From assembly GCA_045616125.1 (NCBI GenBank), contig JAZLGC010000056.1:42702-106701 (forward strand): a stretch of 64,000 nt of DNA, in the 5' to 3' direction. The notes below the pieces were generated by a model, which saw only the letters and a list, made by a program, of their open reading frames with translations, did not search any database and had not been told where the DNA came from. The position numbers and the translations under genes were made by a program. Position 1 is the stretch's first letter, and every line of letters starts with the position of its first letter. This stretch comes from Treponema_I sp045616125 (GTDB lineage Bacteria > Spirochaetota > Spirochaetia > Treponematales > Treponemataceae). This document shows positions 8,987 to 17,037 of this stretch, piece after piece.

Positions 8987-10317
8987 TGCACCCGGAGGAT
9001 CCTCTCCCTGCTTCTGTTAATATTACGGCACTACTCATAGCAGCAGTAGTGCTGGTTCTTTTATCTATGGTTTTTTCTGCGGCAGAAAGTGCTTTTCTTT
9101 CTGCCAGTACACTGCGCATCAGGTTTCTGCGCCGCAGGAAAGATAAACGTGCCATGCGTGTCGGTTCGTTACTGGACCGACGCGAACAGCTGATTAACAC
9201 CGTTATCGTTGCCAATAATCTGGTCAACATTACACTTACTGCAATTCTTACTTCTATTGCCGTTGAACTGTTCGGTTCCAGCGGGGTAGGTATCGCTACG
9301 GCGCTAGCCACCGTTATCCTTCTCATCTTTGGCGAAATTGCACCTAAAACAATAGCAGCATCTCATCCGGAAAAAATCAGTTTTTTCTTTTCCGGCTTCA
9401 TTTCGGCAATTTTTTATATTCTTCGTCCCTTAACCAGTATTCTTACAAAAACTGCAGCGCTTGTAGCCCGTCTTTTTGGCGTAAAACCATCAGAAGCAAA
9501 ACGTACGTTTTCTGAAGACGACATCAAGACAATCATGGAAGTTGGTGAAGAAGAGGGTGTACTTGAAACCGATGAAAAAACCATGATGCACCGGGTATTC
9601 AAGTTTACGGATCTTGATGCAGAAGACATTATGCAGCCGCGAATGTACATGATCTGCGTTCCACTTAATGCCCGCTACCGAGAAGTCATTGAACTTTCCC
9701 AGAAAACCCATAAGAGCCGTTTTCCGGTTTATGGCGAAGATATCGATGACATAGTCGGCATTCTGTACATGAAAGACGTTCTTTCCTTTACTCTTGAAGA
9801 AAACACCGATGCTTTTTCCGTAAAGGACCTGATGAAGCAGCCGCTTTTTATCCCATCTTCAAAAAGCATGTCAGCCATTCAGGATTCCTTTGCTGAATCA
9901 AACAACTCTATCTGCATTGTACTTGATGAATATGGCGGTACTGCCGGACTTATTACGGTAGAAGATATTTCACAGCGAATTTTCGGCACCTTTGGAAACA
10001 ATGCAGAACGGGTCAGAAACTCAGCTCTGGAAGCCATAGAAAGTGGTGAAATTTCTGTCAGTGGTCAGTGTCGTCTGATTGAACTGGAAGAATCCTATGG
10101 CTTGACCTTTGAAGGCATTGATTCAGAAACCGTAGGCGGCTTTCTTGCTGAAAAACTGGACTGCATACCTGAACCGGGACAAAGTGTTGTCTGGCAGGAC
10201 TGGCAGTTTACGGTAGAAGCGGCAACAGCCACCATGGTACAAAAAGTAAGTCTTTCTCATCTGTTAACGGAAGCAGCCGATGACGAAGCATCTTTTATTG
10301 GGGATGAGCGCTCATGA
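8986..10317 (+). CDS. CNNM/CorC (HlyC) family transporter-like membrane protein, first copy
   Basis: A 443-residue inner-membrane protein of the CNNM/CorB-CorC family, whose members are linked to Mg2+ or Co2+ efflux; the older name is hemolysin-like. It has an N-terminal transmembrane domain with the conserved small-residue segment FSAAESAFLSAS, an acidic helix, a CBS-domain pair (about 195-335, VGILYMKDVL and DEYGGTAGLIT) and a C-terminal CorC_HlyC domain. AAGGAG lies upstream. It overlaps the preceding gene by 1 nt and the next by 4 nt, so three genes form one transcription unit. The metal specificity cannot be read from the sequence. Confidence 0.88.
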   Translation: MHPEDPLPASVNITALLIAAVVLVLLSMVFSAAESAFLSASTLRIRFLRRRKDKRAMRVGSLLDRREQLINTVIVANNLVNITLTAILTSIAVELFGSSGVGIATALATVILLIFGEIAPKTIAASHPEKISFFFSGFISAIFYILRPLTSILTKTAALVARLFGVKPSEAKRTFSEDDIKTIMEVGEEEGVLETDEKTMMHRVFKFTDLDAEDIMQPRMYMICVPLNARYREVIELSQKTHKSRFPVYGEDIDDIVGILYMKDVLSFTLEENTDAFSVKDLMKQPLFIPSSKSMSAIQDSFAESNNSICIVLDEYGGTAGLITVEDISQRIFGTFGNNAERVRNSALEAIESGEISVSGQCRLIELEESYGLTFEGIDSETVGGFLAEKLDCIPEPGQSVVWQDWQFTVEAATATMVQKVSLSHLLTEAADDEASFIGDERS

Positions 10318-11585
10318 ATACCATACTTACCTTGCTGTTTCTGCTGCTGCTTGTGATTCTTGCAGCTTTTTTTGCCTCTTCTGAAACTGCCTTTTTAAGT
10401 ATTTCGTCAGTACGGCTCCGCCAGATGAAAAAAGACAGCAACCGACTGGTACGTCTTGCTGCCAGCCTTAAGCAGAATCAAAGCCGTCTGCTTACCACAA
10501 TCCTTATTGGAACCAATGTGGTGGTAAACCTTTCATCATCTGTTGCTACAGCCTTGGCCATACATCTTGGCGGGCAGAATGCCGTTGGTGTTGCAACTGC
10601 GGGCATGGCACTGGTTGTCATTCTTTTTGGTGAAATCCTGCCGAAAAACACGGCATCCTTTGCTCCAGAAAAAACAGCCAGAAATGCAGCATTACCGCTA
10701 TTTGCCATACAGAAGGTGTTCTTTCCCGTTGTGTGGCTGTTTGAAAAAATAAACACCGGTATAGAGAATCTGGTAAACCTGTTGTGGCATGATGATGCAC
10801 CGTCGGTTACGGAAGATGAACTGAAAACCCTTATTGATGTGGGCAACGAAGAAGGAACTCTGGAAACTGATGAAAAGGACATGCTGTACAAGATTTTTGA
10901 GTTTACCGATCTGCGTGTCCGTGATATTTACCGGCACCGGTCTCTGGTTATTGAACTGGATGAACATGCGGGCTGGAAAGAAACGGTCAGTGCCATAACA
11001 TCTTCCGGCTATTCACGTATTCCGGTGTACCGGGATACGGCCGAGAACATTATAGGGCTTATTCATTACAAAGATGTGTTGTATTTCAATGGGGATAAGG
11101 GAACGTTTACCGCCGGCAGTATTATGCGCAGCATTATGTATGTACCGGAAACCGTTCTTGTTGAAACTCTTCTTAAACAGTTCCGGAGCGAAAAACGGAA
11201 TTTTGCAGTAGTTATGTCAGAGCACGGTAGTGTCAGCGGCATTGTAACTATGGACGATATTCTGCAGGCGGTTTTCGGCCGCATTACAGACGAATATAAC
11301 CAGAGTGGGGGAATGCCGGGAGATCGTGTACGGGTTGTGGGAAAGCGTGAGTTTGTTATTCCCGGTGATATGCTGATAGACGACTTTAACCAGTACTTTA
11401 AACAGAAGCTGTCCTGCGAAGAATACGATACCATGGGCGGCTGGTTTCTTGATGCCATGGGATATCTGCCGGATCAGGACGAAAAACTGACACGGGGAAA
11501 CATGCTGTTCATGGCTGAAACGGTGCACCAGCGGCGCATTCAAAGCATCAGGATCCGTTTTCTGCCACGGCAACAGTATCAGTAA
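10314..11585 (+). CDS. CNNM/CorC (HlyC) family transporter-like membrane protein, second copy
   Basis: At 423 residues it has the same domain order as its upstream neighbour: a transmembrane domain beginning FASSETAFLSIS, paired CBS domains (IGLIHYKDVL, SEHGSVSGIVT) and a CorC_HlyC tail. The two are clearly paralogues but strongly diverged, consistent with an old tandem duplication and perhaps a heteromeric transporter. Its start overlaps the stop of the first copy (ATGA). The 3' end overlaps the 3' end of the convergent omptin gene by 7 bp, and no terminator is visible between them. Confidence 0.87.
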   Translation: MNTILTLLFLLLLVILAAFFASSETAFLSISSVRLRQMKKDSNRLVRLAASLKQNQSRLLTTILIGTNVVVNLSSSVATALAIHLGGQNAVGVATAGMALVVILFGEILPKNTASFAPEKTARNAALPLFAIQKVFFPVVWLFEKINTGIENLVNLLWHDDAPSVTEDELKTLIDVGNEEGTLETDEKDMLYKIFEFTDLRVRDIYRHRSLVIELDEHAGWKETVSAITSSGYSRIPVYRDTAENIIGLIHYKDVLYFNGDKGTFTAGSIMRSIMYVPETVLVETLLKQFRSEKRNFAVVMSEHGSVSGIVTMDDILQAVFGRITDEYNQSGGMPGDRVRVVGKREFVIPGDMLIDDFNQYFKQKLSCEEYDTMGGWFLDAMGYLPDQDEKLTRGNMLFMAETVHQRRIQSIRIRFLPRQQYQ

Positions 11586-12562
11586 GCAAGGGTAATGCCG
11601 GCGGATAAGGAGAATGTTTCTTTACTTGAACCGCCGGAACCCGATTCTTTTGATGGACGTAACGGCATTTTATTTCCTGTCCATGAATAGGTGCTTCCCT
11701 TAATGACGGAAAATCGTTCACTTTCTTCTTTAACAAACAGTGCAACAGAATCAGTAATAGCAAGTTTTATGGATACTGCCTGTTGAATACCGGACAGGTA
11801 TCCATACATTGAATCAAGGAACCAGAGATTACGATCAACATGATGATCTTTTCCTACGGCAGCTATCATAGGGACTACCCATAACCCCAGTCTGATTTCA
11901 GACCCTTTTCGAGATGCCTTTGCGTATACAACACCGGTTTTCAGGTAATTACATACATAGTCATAGGTAATGATAGTCCCTTTATAGGGTGTTTTCGGCT
12001 CCGTCTCCAGATTTATATGAGTGACAACGGAAGGATCATACTGACGGTAGCCATCGTTTCCAGAAAAAGATAATTTCCGTATATCCCAACCGATATCTGC
12101 ACCTAAACCTGAGGGAGTAAGCCACTGTGCTTCTATGCCAAAATCGTAATTACTGACAAGATAATTGGTATGACAACTGTAATTAGTAAGCTTACCGCAA
12201 TACACATTGTTTTCCGTATGCTGCCAGTCATAATCCTGCATATACCCTGATTCTGCAGGAATTCCGCCCATTAAAGATGCAATGAAGGACAATGTATAAT
12301 CAGTATCCGTTCTATACCGCCATTCGGCAGCTGCGCCATAGGACCTGATACCAGTAATATCCCAGTCAAGGCGGCTCAGCATATATTCATCGCCGTTGTC
12401 CGGATTATTGTCGTTGTCACAGAAAACGTATTCATGAAGTCCGCCCCAGGTTGACCGGTACAGTTCAGTTATCGAAAAAGAAACATCTTCGGCAGCCAAT
12501 TTCTGCACTAACAGAAGTGCGGAAAACAAACAGAACAGGGTTTTCAGTGACTTATTCTGCAT
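11579..12562 (-). CDS. Omptin-family outer-membrane aspartyl protease (OmpT/Pla-like)
   Basis: A 327-residue protein with a signal peptide ending near AAEDV and alternating short strands typical of a ten-stranded barrel. The omptin active-site pattern is present: MQDYDW gives the Asp-x-Asp pair (Asp110/Asp112; OmpT Asp83/Asp85), and KDHH gives Asp-x-His (Asp239/His241; OmpT Asp210/His212). S-R-L-D-W matches the conserved strand near the N-terminus. Omptins cleave at basic residues on the cell surface and need LPS in the enterobacterial members. The start at 12562 lies inside the end of the upstream pseudouridine synthase gene (11-bp overlap), so the two are probably coupled. The family call rests on motifs and length only. 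Confidence 0.72.
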   Translation of the reverse strand: MQNKSLKTLFCLFSALLLVQKLAAEDVSFSITELYRSTWGGLHEYVFCDNDNNPDNGDEYMLSRLDWDITGIRSYGAAAEWRYRTDTDYTLSFIASLMGGIPAESGYMQDYDWQHTENNVYCGKLTNYSCHTNYLVSNYDFGIEAQWLTPSGLGADIGWDIRKLSFSGNDGYRQYDPSVVTHINLETEPKTPYKGTIITYDYVCNYLKTGVVYAKASRKGSEIRLGLWVVPMIAAVGKDHHVDRNLWFLDSMYGYLSGIQQAVSIKLAITDSVALFVKEESERFSVIKGSTYSWTGNKMPLRPSKESGSGGSSKETFSLSAGITLAY

Positions 12563-13328
12563 CACTATCCGTTGTATCAGATTCTGCAAGAGGATCCGTC
12601 TTAAACAGTTTTGCCAGCTGCTTCCGGAGTGAGTTCATATCTTTTTGGTACGGAGCTGTCAGTGTCATCGATTCTCCTGTTGCCGGATGGGTAAAGGAAA
12701 TCTGATAGGCATGGAGACCAAGACGGGCAAGAAGAGGACGTTCTTCGTATACATCGCCTCTCCAGCTTCTTTTAATATCAGACAATTTGATCGGTTTCTG
12801 GTTTCCACTGTACAGCGGGTCACACACAATACTGATCCCCAGTTCCTGCAGGTGGGCACGAATCTGGTGGGTACGGCCAGTTACCGGATGTGCTGCAATC
12901 CAGCTGAAAGGGCCTGCAGTTCCAAGCAGTTCAAAATCGGTAACGGCATCTTTACCAAAACGTCTGTTTACCACAGTTCTGTGCCGGGCATCACCATCAA
13001 CCTGCAGCCGCTTGTCACAGCGGAATGTTTCCCATGCAGGACGTCCGTGAACCAGAGCATGGTATGTCTTATGAATCTGACGGTTTTCAAACTGCATGCT
13101 CAGGTTCCGGTGGGCTTCCGGATTACGGGCATACATAATAAGTCCCGAAGTATCTTTATCAATGCGGTGAACTGCAAGAAGTTTGCCGAATTCAGGTTCT
13201 GCAAGTACATCAAGGCGGGGCGCGGTTTCATCATACCGGTCTTTGGCAACCAGAATGCCGGAAGCTTTATTAAAAACAACAATGTGCTCGTCGGCGTAAA
13301 TAACGGTGTAAGGTGCTTTCTTCTGCAT
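12552..13328 (-). CDS. RluA-family RNA pseudouridine synthase
   Basis: A 258-residue cytoplasmic enzyme of the RluA/RluC/RluD group that isomerises uridine in rRNA or tRNA. The catalytic motif HRIDKDTSGL is present, with Asp57 as the expected catalytic aspartate, and later RTHQIRAH and LHAY segments are family-typical. There is no N-terminal S4 domain, so it resembles the short RluA-type enzymes; the target site cannot be deduced. A TATACT box lies 7 nt upstream of the ATG and no ribosome site is visible, so the message may be leaderless. It is divergent from clpP and shares a short promoter region with it. Confidence 0.9.
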   Translation of the reverse strand: MQKKAPYTVIYADEHIVVFNKASGILVAKDRYDETAPRLDVLAEPEFGKLLAVHRIDKDTSGLIMYARNPEAHRNLSMQFENRQIHKTYHALVHGRPAWETFRCDKRLQVDGDARHRTVVNRRFGKDAVTDFELLGTAGPFSWIAAHPVTGRTHQIRAHLQELGISIVCDPLYSGNQKPIKLSDIKRSWRGDVYEERPLLARLGLHAYQISFTHPATGESMTLTAPYQKDMNSLRKQLAKLFKTDPLAESDTTDSDAE

Positions 13329-13335
13329 GAGGGAA

Positions 13336-13378
13336 AGTATATTCCAAAATTGCCTTTTTTGACTATATTAAGTATATT
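13336..13378. promoter_or_regulatory. Divergent promoters of the pseudouridine synthase gene and clpP
   Basis: On the plus strand, TTGCCT (13350-13355), 17 bp, then TATATT (13373-13378) make a good promoter for clpP, with a leader of about 22 nt. On the minus strand, TATACT (13341-13336) lies 7 nt before the ATG of the pseudouridine synthase; its -35 region is weak. Confidence 0.5.
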
Positions 13379-13406
13379 CTAAGTAGATTTGATAGCGAGG
13401 TACCAG

Positions 13407-14012
13407 ATGAACTCAAGTTTCCGTTATGAATGCGATTGTGACGATGAAAAGAAAAAGCCACAGGAATCAGGAGCAGATGCACTGGCAGCAAAATTCCTGA
13501 AAACCCGCCAGATTCTGTTAACCGGCGAAGTAAATAAAGAACTGTCAGAAAAAATCGCCCGTCAGCTGTTAATGCTTGAAGCAGAGTCAGACGACCCAAT
13601 TTATGTATATATTGATTCTCCCGGTGGAGATGTTGATGCCGGTTATGCCATTTTCGATATGATTCGTTTTGTTAATGCGCCGGTATACACCATTGGTATG
13701 GGACTTGTTGCTTCTGCCGGAGCACTTATTTTGCTGGCAGCTCCAAAAGAACGCCGTATTGGTCTTCCTAACAGTCATTACCTGATTCATCAGCCTTTAA
13801 GCCAGATGCAGGGTACTGCAACTGAGATTGAAATTCATGCACAGGAACTGGAAAAGACCCGTGCCAAAATCAACAAACTCATTGCAGATGAAACCGGCAA
13901 GAACCTGGACCAGGTTACAAAAGATACCGACCGTGACTACTGGCTCAATGCAGAAGAAGCAGTTGCCTATGGCCTTATCAGTAAAATTGCAGCTACCCGT
14001 AAAGACCTGTAG
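13407..14012 (+). CDS. clpP: ATP-dependent Clp protease proteolytic subunit
   Basis: A 201-residue serine protease subunit that forms the tetradecameric chamber and works with ClpX or ClpA. The oxyanion segment SPGGDV is present, Ser103 lies in GLVASAGALIL (the usual motif is G-x-A-x-S-M), His128 lies in YLIHQP, and an Asp lies in TDRDYW. The Ala-Gly in place of Met-Gly after Ser103 and the charged, Cys-containing N-terminus (YECDCDDEKKK) mark it as a divergent ClpP. The start at 13407 has GCGAGG upstream; a TTG at 13389 is less likely. No clpX is adjacent. A large terminator follows. Confidence 0.92.
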   Translation: MNSSFRYECDCDDEKKKPQESGADALAAKFLKTRQILLTGEVNKELSEKIARQLLMLEAESDDPIYVYIDSPGGDVDAGYAIFDMIRFVNAPVYTIGMGLVASAGALILLAAPKERRIGLPNSHYLIHQPLSQMQGTATEIEIHAQELEKTRAKINKLIADETGKNLDQVTKDTDRDYWLNAEEAVAYGLISKIAATRKDL

Positions 14013-14022
14013 TCCAGACGCA

Positions 14023-14092
14023 GATCCTGAATCAAGTTCAGGATGACGCTTCTGCGGTCGATTCGTCATTCCGAACTTGATTCGGAATCTCA
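14023..14092. repeat. Two short palindromic intergenic repeats after clpP
   Basis: ATCCTGAA-TCAAG-TTCAGGAT (14024-14044) and a CATTCCGAA/TTCGGAATC dyad (14065-14092) stand side by side between clpP and its terminator. The second recurs at 32754-32781, again beside a terminator. Related CCTGAA/TTCAGG dyads occur inside the larger repeats at 15959 and 38705. Confidence 0.7.
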
Positions 14093-14093
14093 C

Positions 14094-14154
14094 AAAAGCG
14101 GTGTTTTCTCCATCACAGAATACAAAAAGTGATGGAAAAAGCACCGCTTTTTTT
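14094..14154 (+). terminator. Strong terminator after clpP whose T-run enters the next promoter
   Basis: AAAGCGGTG plus a TCTCCATCAC extension pairs with GTGATGGA and CACCGCTTT in a stem of about 20 bp, followed by TTTTTTT. The T-run runs directly into the TATACT box at 14156. Confidence 0.8.
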
Positions 14155-14161
14155 GTATACT
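14133..14161 (+). promoter_or_regulatory. Promoter overlapping the clpP terminator
   Basis: TGGAAA (14133-14138), 17 bp, then TATACT (14156-14161), 8 nt before the ATG at 14170. The -35 box lies within the terminator stem. No ribosome site is present before the ATG. Confidence 0.45.
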
Positions 14162-14169
14162 CATGGCGT

Positions 14170-15078
14170 ATGAACTTTGGACTGACAAATGAGATTCGTA
14201 ATCAGATTATTTTCTCTATGGAAGACCAGGGGAACTCATACGTTTTTGATGCGGTTTCAGAAAGACCGGTGCTAGAATCAGCCGACGTTATCGTTGATGA
14301 TGACCGGTACTATCGCCTACCTGTTTGGGATTCGCTGCAGGGATTTCAGCTTATGGAGCGGTTTGTGTCTGCTCTTCGCAATCCTATGGCTCGTGAATCG
14401 CTTCGGGCAGTTCTTTCATCCGGTAGAGGGGTGTTCCGCAATTTTAAGCTTGTTCTGAAAGAGTATCCTGAAGTTGAACGGCTCTGGTTCTCTTTCAAAG
14501 ACCGTGAGATGAAAGCAGTAATTGACCGCTGGTATGCAGCTTTGTGCGATCAGTGGGGACTTGAGTCTCTTGGTGAAGAACCGGAAGAAAACGATGATCT
14601 TCTTCATGATGATTTTGTTTTTCATACGGTATCTGATGAATCTGATGAAGAACTTGTCTTTATGAGTACTGATGCCTTAGCTCAGGAGCTGCAGTCCATG
14701 CATGATTATGAGCCGGGAAAGGTACTGAGCGGATTGTGGCAGGAATTGCGCTGTTCGTGCAATGAAAGCTCTGATTTTACCCTGATTGGAGAAACCGTAG
14801 AAGGCGATTTTGCCGGATGCATTACCGTGGCTACCATGCCAGATGCTTCTTCCGGCGACAGTACACACACTGTTATCCTTACTGCGTTGTATGTTGTACC
14901 GCGGTATCGTGGATTAGGTGTGGGGCGCGAGCTTATTGAGCAGTGCCGCATGAATTTGCAGAAACGTGGCATTAAGTGGATTGTAGCCGGAGCTACACCG
15001 TTGCCTCCTGCAGGAAAAGCTATGCTTGAAGCCTGTGGTTTTACTTCCTTGGGAACAGGATTGATTGCAAATTTATAA
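14170..15078 (+). CDS. UPF0158-like domain fused to a GNAT acetyltransferase
   Basis: A 302-residue protein. Residues 1-135 resemble UPF0158 proteins: a short substrate-like N-terminus, then SSGRGVFRNFKLVLKEYP and an R-W-Y segment. Residues about 185-302 are a GNAT fold with the acetyl-CoA loop YRGLGVGRELIEQC and the C-terminal CGFTSLGTGL turn. A GNAT enzyme transfers an acetyl group to an amine; the acceptor here is unknown. The fusion could mean that the UPF0158 part recognises the target. The start at 14170 is the first ATG after a TATACT box; upstream codons of the longer frame would lie in the terminator. It is followed at 24 bp by the DbpA-RRM gene. Confidence 0.65.
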   Translation: MNFGLTNEIRNQIIFSMEDQGNSYVFDAVSERPVLESADVIVDDDRYYRLPVWDSLQGFQLMERFVSALRNPMARESLRAVLSSGRGVFRNFKLVLKEYPEVERLWFSFKDREMKAVIDRWYAALCDQWGLESLGEEPEENDDLLHDDFVFHTVSDESDEELVFMSTDALAQELQSMHDYEPGKVLSGLWQELRCSCNESSDFTLIGETVEGDFAGCITVATMPDASSGDSTHTVILTALYVVPRYRGLGVGRELIEQCRMNLQKRGIKWIVAGATPLPPAGKAMLEACGFTSLGTGLIANL

Positions 15079-15101
15079 AAAACTTTTTTAGGAGACTTCT
15101 G

Positions 15102-15878
15102 ATGACAGAAGACCGCTTTGTTGAATTACTGCAGCAGGCAGTAGAAAAAGTAAAGACCGAAGAAGATCCGGTTGAACTGAACCAGTACAGAAAATTATTC
15201 AAGAAAAATGTACCATTAACACTGAGAATGTATGTAGCTGCATATCTTGCAAAAAATGCAGCAGGCGGACGTGACAACTTCCGTAACAAACGTGACCGCA
15301 ATGAAAACCGCCGTAACCGTGAACCTCGTGAATTACGCGAAAATCGTGAAGAAAAAAATGTTCATGTAGAACGTGAATCTTTTGAAAAACGTGAAGGTTT
15401 TGATAAAAGAGAAGGTCGTCAGGATCGCGAACCAGCTCCACGCGTAGTAATCCCGGAAGAACAGGCTGCAACAATTTTCATTTCAATCGGACGTAACCGC
15501 CGCGTATTCCCACGTGATCTTATCGGCCTTATCGTTACCCATGCAAATATTGACCGTTCACGCATTGGTGATATCCGTGTTCTTGACAACTACTCATTCG
15601 TTCAGCTGTATTCTGAAGATTGTGCATCAGTAATTGACTCTCTTAATGGAACCAGTTTCCGCGGCCGCAAACTGAACGTAAGCTATTCACGCAAGAAGGA
15701 TGAAGAAACTGATACTGCAGTTGATGCCATCGATACCGCTGACAGCACTCTGACTGTTGACGCACCTGCTGTTGAAGATGACGGACAGACTGCTTTCTTC
15801 CCACCAGAAGATGAAAACAAGAAATCAGTGTACGATGAAATTCAGCCGGAAACCAACGGTTCAAATTATCTGATATAA
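15102..15878 (+). CDS. RNA-binding protein with stand-alone DbpA-type RRM and Arg-rich linker
   Basis: A 258-residue protein without helicase motifs. Residues 1-48 are helical. Residues 50-115 are a low-complexity stretch of Asn-Arg-Asp-Glu units (repeats such as NRREPREL and FEKREGF) that should be disordered. Residues about 122-200 match the C-terminal RNA-binding domain of the DbpA DEAD-box helicase (TIFISIGRNRRVFPRDLIGLI, S-F-V-Q-L, FRGRKLNVSYSRKK). In DbpA this domain binds 23S rRNA hairpin 92. An acidic tail ends the protein. AGGAG lies 8 nt before the start and a terminator follows. The role could be RNA chaperone or ribosome assembly, but this is inference. Confidence 0.75.
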   Translation: MTEDRFVELLQQAVEKVKTEEDPVELNQYRKLFKKNVPLTLRMYVAAYLAKNAAGGRDNFRNKRDRNENRRNREPRELRENREEKNVHVERESFEKREGFDKREGRQDREPAPRVVIPEEQAATIFISIGRNRRVFPRDLIGLIVTHANIDRSRIGDIRVLDNYSFVQLYSEDCASVIDSLNGTSFRGRKLNVSYSRKKDEETDTAVDAIDTADSTLTVDAPAVEDDGQTAFFPPEDENKKSVYDEIQPETNGSNYLI

Positions 15879-15920
15879 TTCATATGGCAACTGCTTACCG
15901 GTTGCCACTATCTGTATAAC

Positions 15921-15953
15921 AAGGCGGTTCCTGTAGCCGCCTTTTTGTTTTTT
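15921..15953 (+). terminator. Intrinsic terminator after the DbpA-RRM gene
   Basis: AAGGCGG (15921-15927) pairs with CCGCCTT (15937-15943), followed by TTTGTTTTTT. A weaker GGCAAC/GGTTGCC hairpin precedes it. Confidence 0.85.
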
Positions 15954-15958
15954 GCTCT

Positions 15959-16295
15959 GTCCGTAAAAAGTGTTGCTGAATGCTACACAGCAACAAAGAT
16001 TGTACAGGAATGCCACAAATCGAGAGGAGGGACAGTACAGGCAAAAATTGTTGAAGCCCGGCGTTCATGCGGCAGCATGGACTATACATAGTTTCTTCGC
16101 CGGGATTCACCAATAGCGACGGTCGGTTGTGTTGCATTGCAACACAACCTTACTGAGTTTTGCTGATGCAAAACTCAACAGTTGTAACGTCATTTAGAGC
16201 GTTTTTGCATGTACTGGCAATCCGGTAGATTTGTGGAGTTTTGATGAGACCCTGAAACTAGTTCAGGGTGACAATAAGCAACACTTTATACGGAC
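15959..16295. mobile_element. MITE-like structured repeat, long copy
   Basis: The 337-bp element is bounded by inverted ends: GTCCGTAAAAAGTGTTGCT on the left, and the reverse complement of GTCCGTATAAAGTGTTGCT on the right. It is a near-identical inverted copy of 38705-38971 over the shared parts. It also carries an insertion of about 70 bp (about 16115-16190) made of two perfect hairpins (GGTTGTGTTGC and TGAGTTTTGC arms). The core has a CCCGGCG/CGCCGGG stem enclosing a GAAACTATGTATA loop. It has no credible gene. It fills most of the 457-bp gap 15879-16335. No target-site duplication is obvious. Confidence 0.7.
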
Positions 16296-16335
16296 ATAGC
16301 CTTTTTGTTTTTACTGCTGTCAGGAGGCAGTTTTC

Positions 16336-17019
16336 ATGACAAAACTGACGACCATTGTTGCCGGTCCTTTTGAAACAAATACCTGGATAGTTACTGATAC
16401 ATCAGCAGACGGTCAGAATACGGTTCAGAAAGTATTTATCGTAGATGCCGGCGGTTCTTCTGCAGATTTACCTGCTTTTACAGAAAATCTTGCTGCAATT
16501 CCCTGCGGTTTTGTTCTTACCCATGGGCACCTTGACCATCTTTCACTGTTGCCGGCTCTGAAACAGCAGTATCCTGACATGCCGGTATATATTCATGAAG
16601 CAGATGCCGCAGCAATGGGACCTGACGGATATGACTATCACCGGCAGACTTTTGAAAACAAAGGAATGCTGCCCTGGGTTTCTGCCACTGAAAAAGATAC
16701 GGGCCCACTTCCTGTTCCTGATGGAATACTGCATGATGGTGATGTACTGCCCTTTGCCCCTGAATGGAAAGTGATACATACGCCGGGGCATACACAGGGA
16801 TGCATCTGCTTGTATAATGAGACAGAGCATCTCTTGATATCAGGCGACACTATGTTCCGCGGAACCTGTGGCCGTACTGATTTAATGGCTTCCAACAGCC
16901 ATGACATGAAACTGAGCCTGCAGCGTCTTTTGAAACTGCCGGCAGATACCCGTGTATATCCTGGACACGGAAGCACCACTACTATTGGTGATGAAATTGA
17001 AACTTACTGCTTTCTGTAA
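16336..17019 (+). CDS. Metallo-beta-lactamase fold hydrolase (glyoxalase II-like)
   Basis: A 227-residue protein with the Zn-binding signature HGHLDH (His63, His65, Asp67, His68), then HTPGHTQGC, GDTMFRG with the bridging Asp, and a final PGHG histidine. It resembles the YcbL/glyoxalase II-like group that hydrolyses thioesters such as S-lactoylglutathione; the actual substrate is unknown. CAGGAGG lies upstream of the ATG. It is followed after 18 nt by miaB, and the two probably form one transcript with the downstream LapA and SPOR genes. Confidence 0.88.
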   Translation: MTKLTTIVAGPFETNTWIVTDTSADGQNTVQKVFIVDAGGSSADLPAFTENLAAIPCGFVLTHGHLDHLSLLPALKQQYPDMPVYIHEADAAAMGPDGYDYHRQTFENKGMLPWVSATEKDTGPLPVPDGILHDGDVLPFAPEWKVIHTPGHTQGCICLYNETEHLLISGDTMFRGTCGRTDLMASNSHDMKLSLQRLLKLPADTRVYPGHGSTTTIGDEIETYCFL

Positions 17020-17037
17020 GCAGATATGAGGTTACCT

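Noticed and set aside
15895..16137. Minus-strand ORF whose peptide (LLVNPGEETMYS...CCRMNAGLQQFLPVLS) recurs at 38637-39086 on the plus strand
   Set aside because: The similarity comes from the two copies of the structured repeat. There is no ribosome site, hairpins run through the frame, and the degenerate copies do not keep it open.
15959..16295. Repeat considered as a CRISPR array or a tRNA cluster
   Set aside because: There is no regular repeat-spacer pattern and no cloverleaf with acceptor/T-arm consensus.
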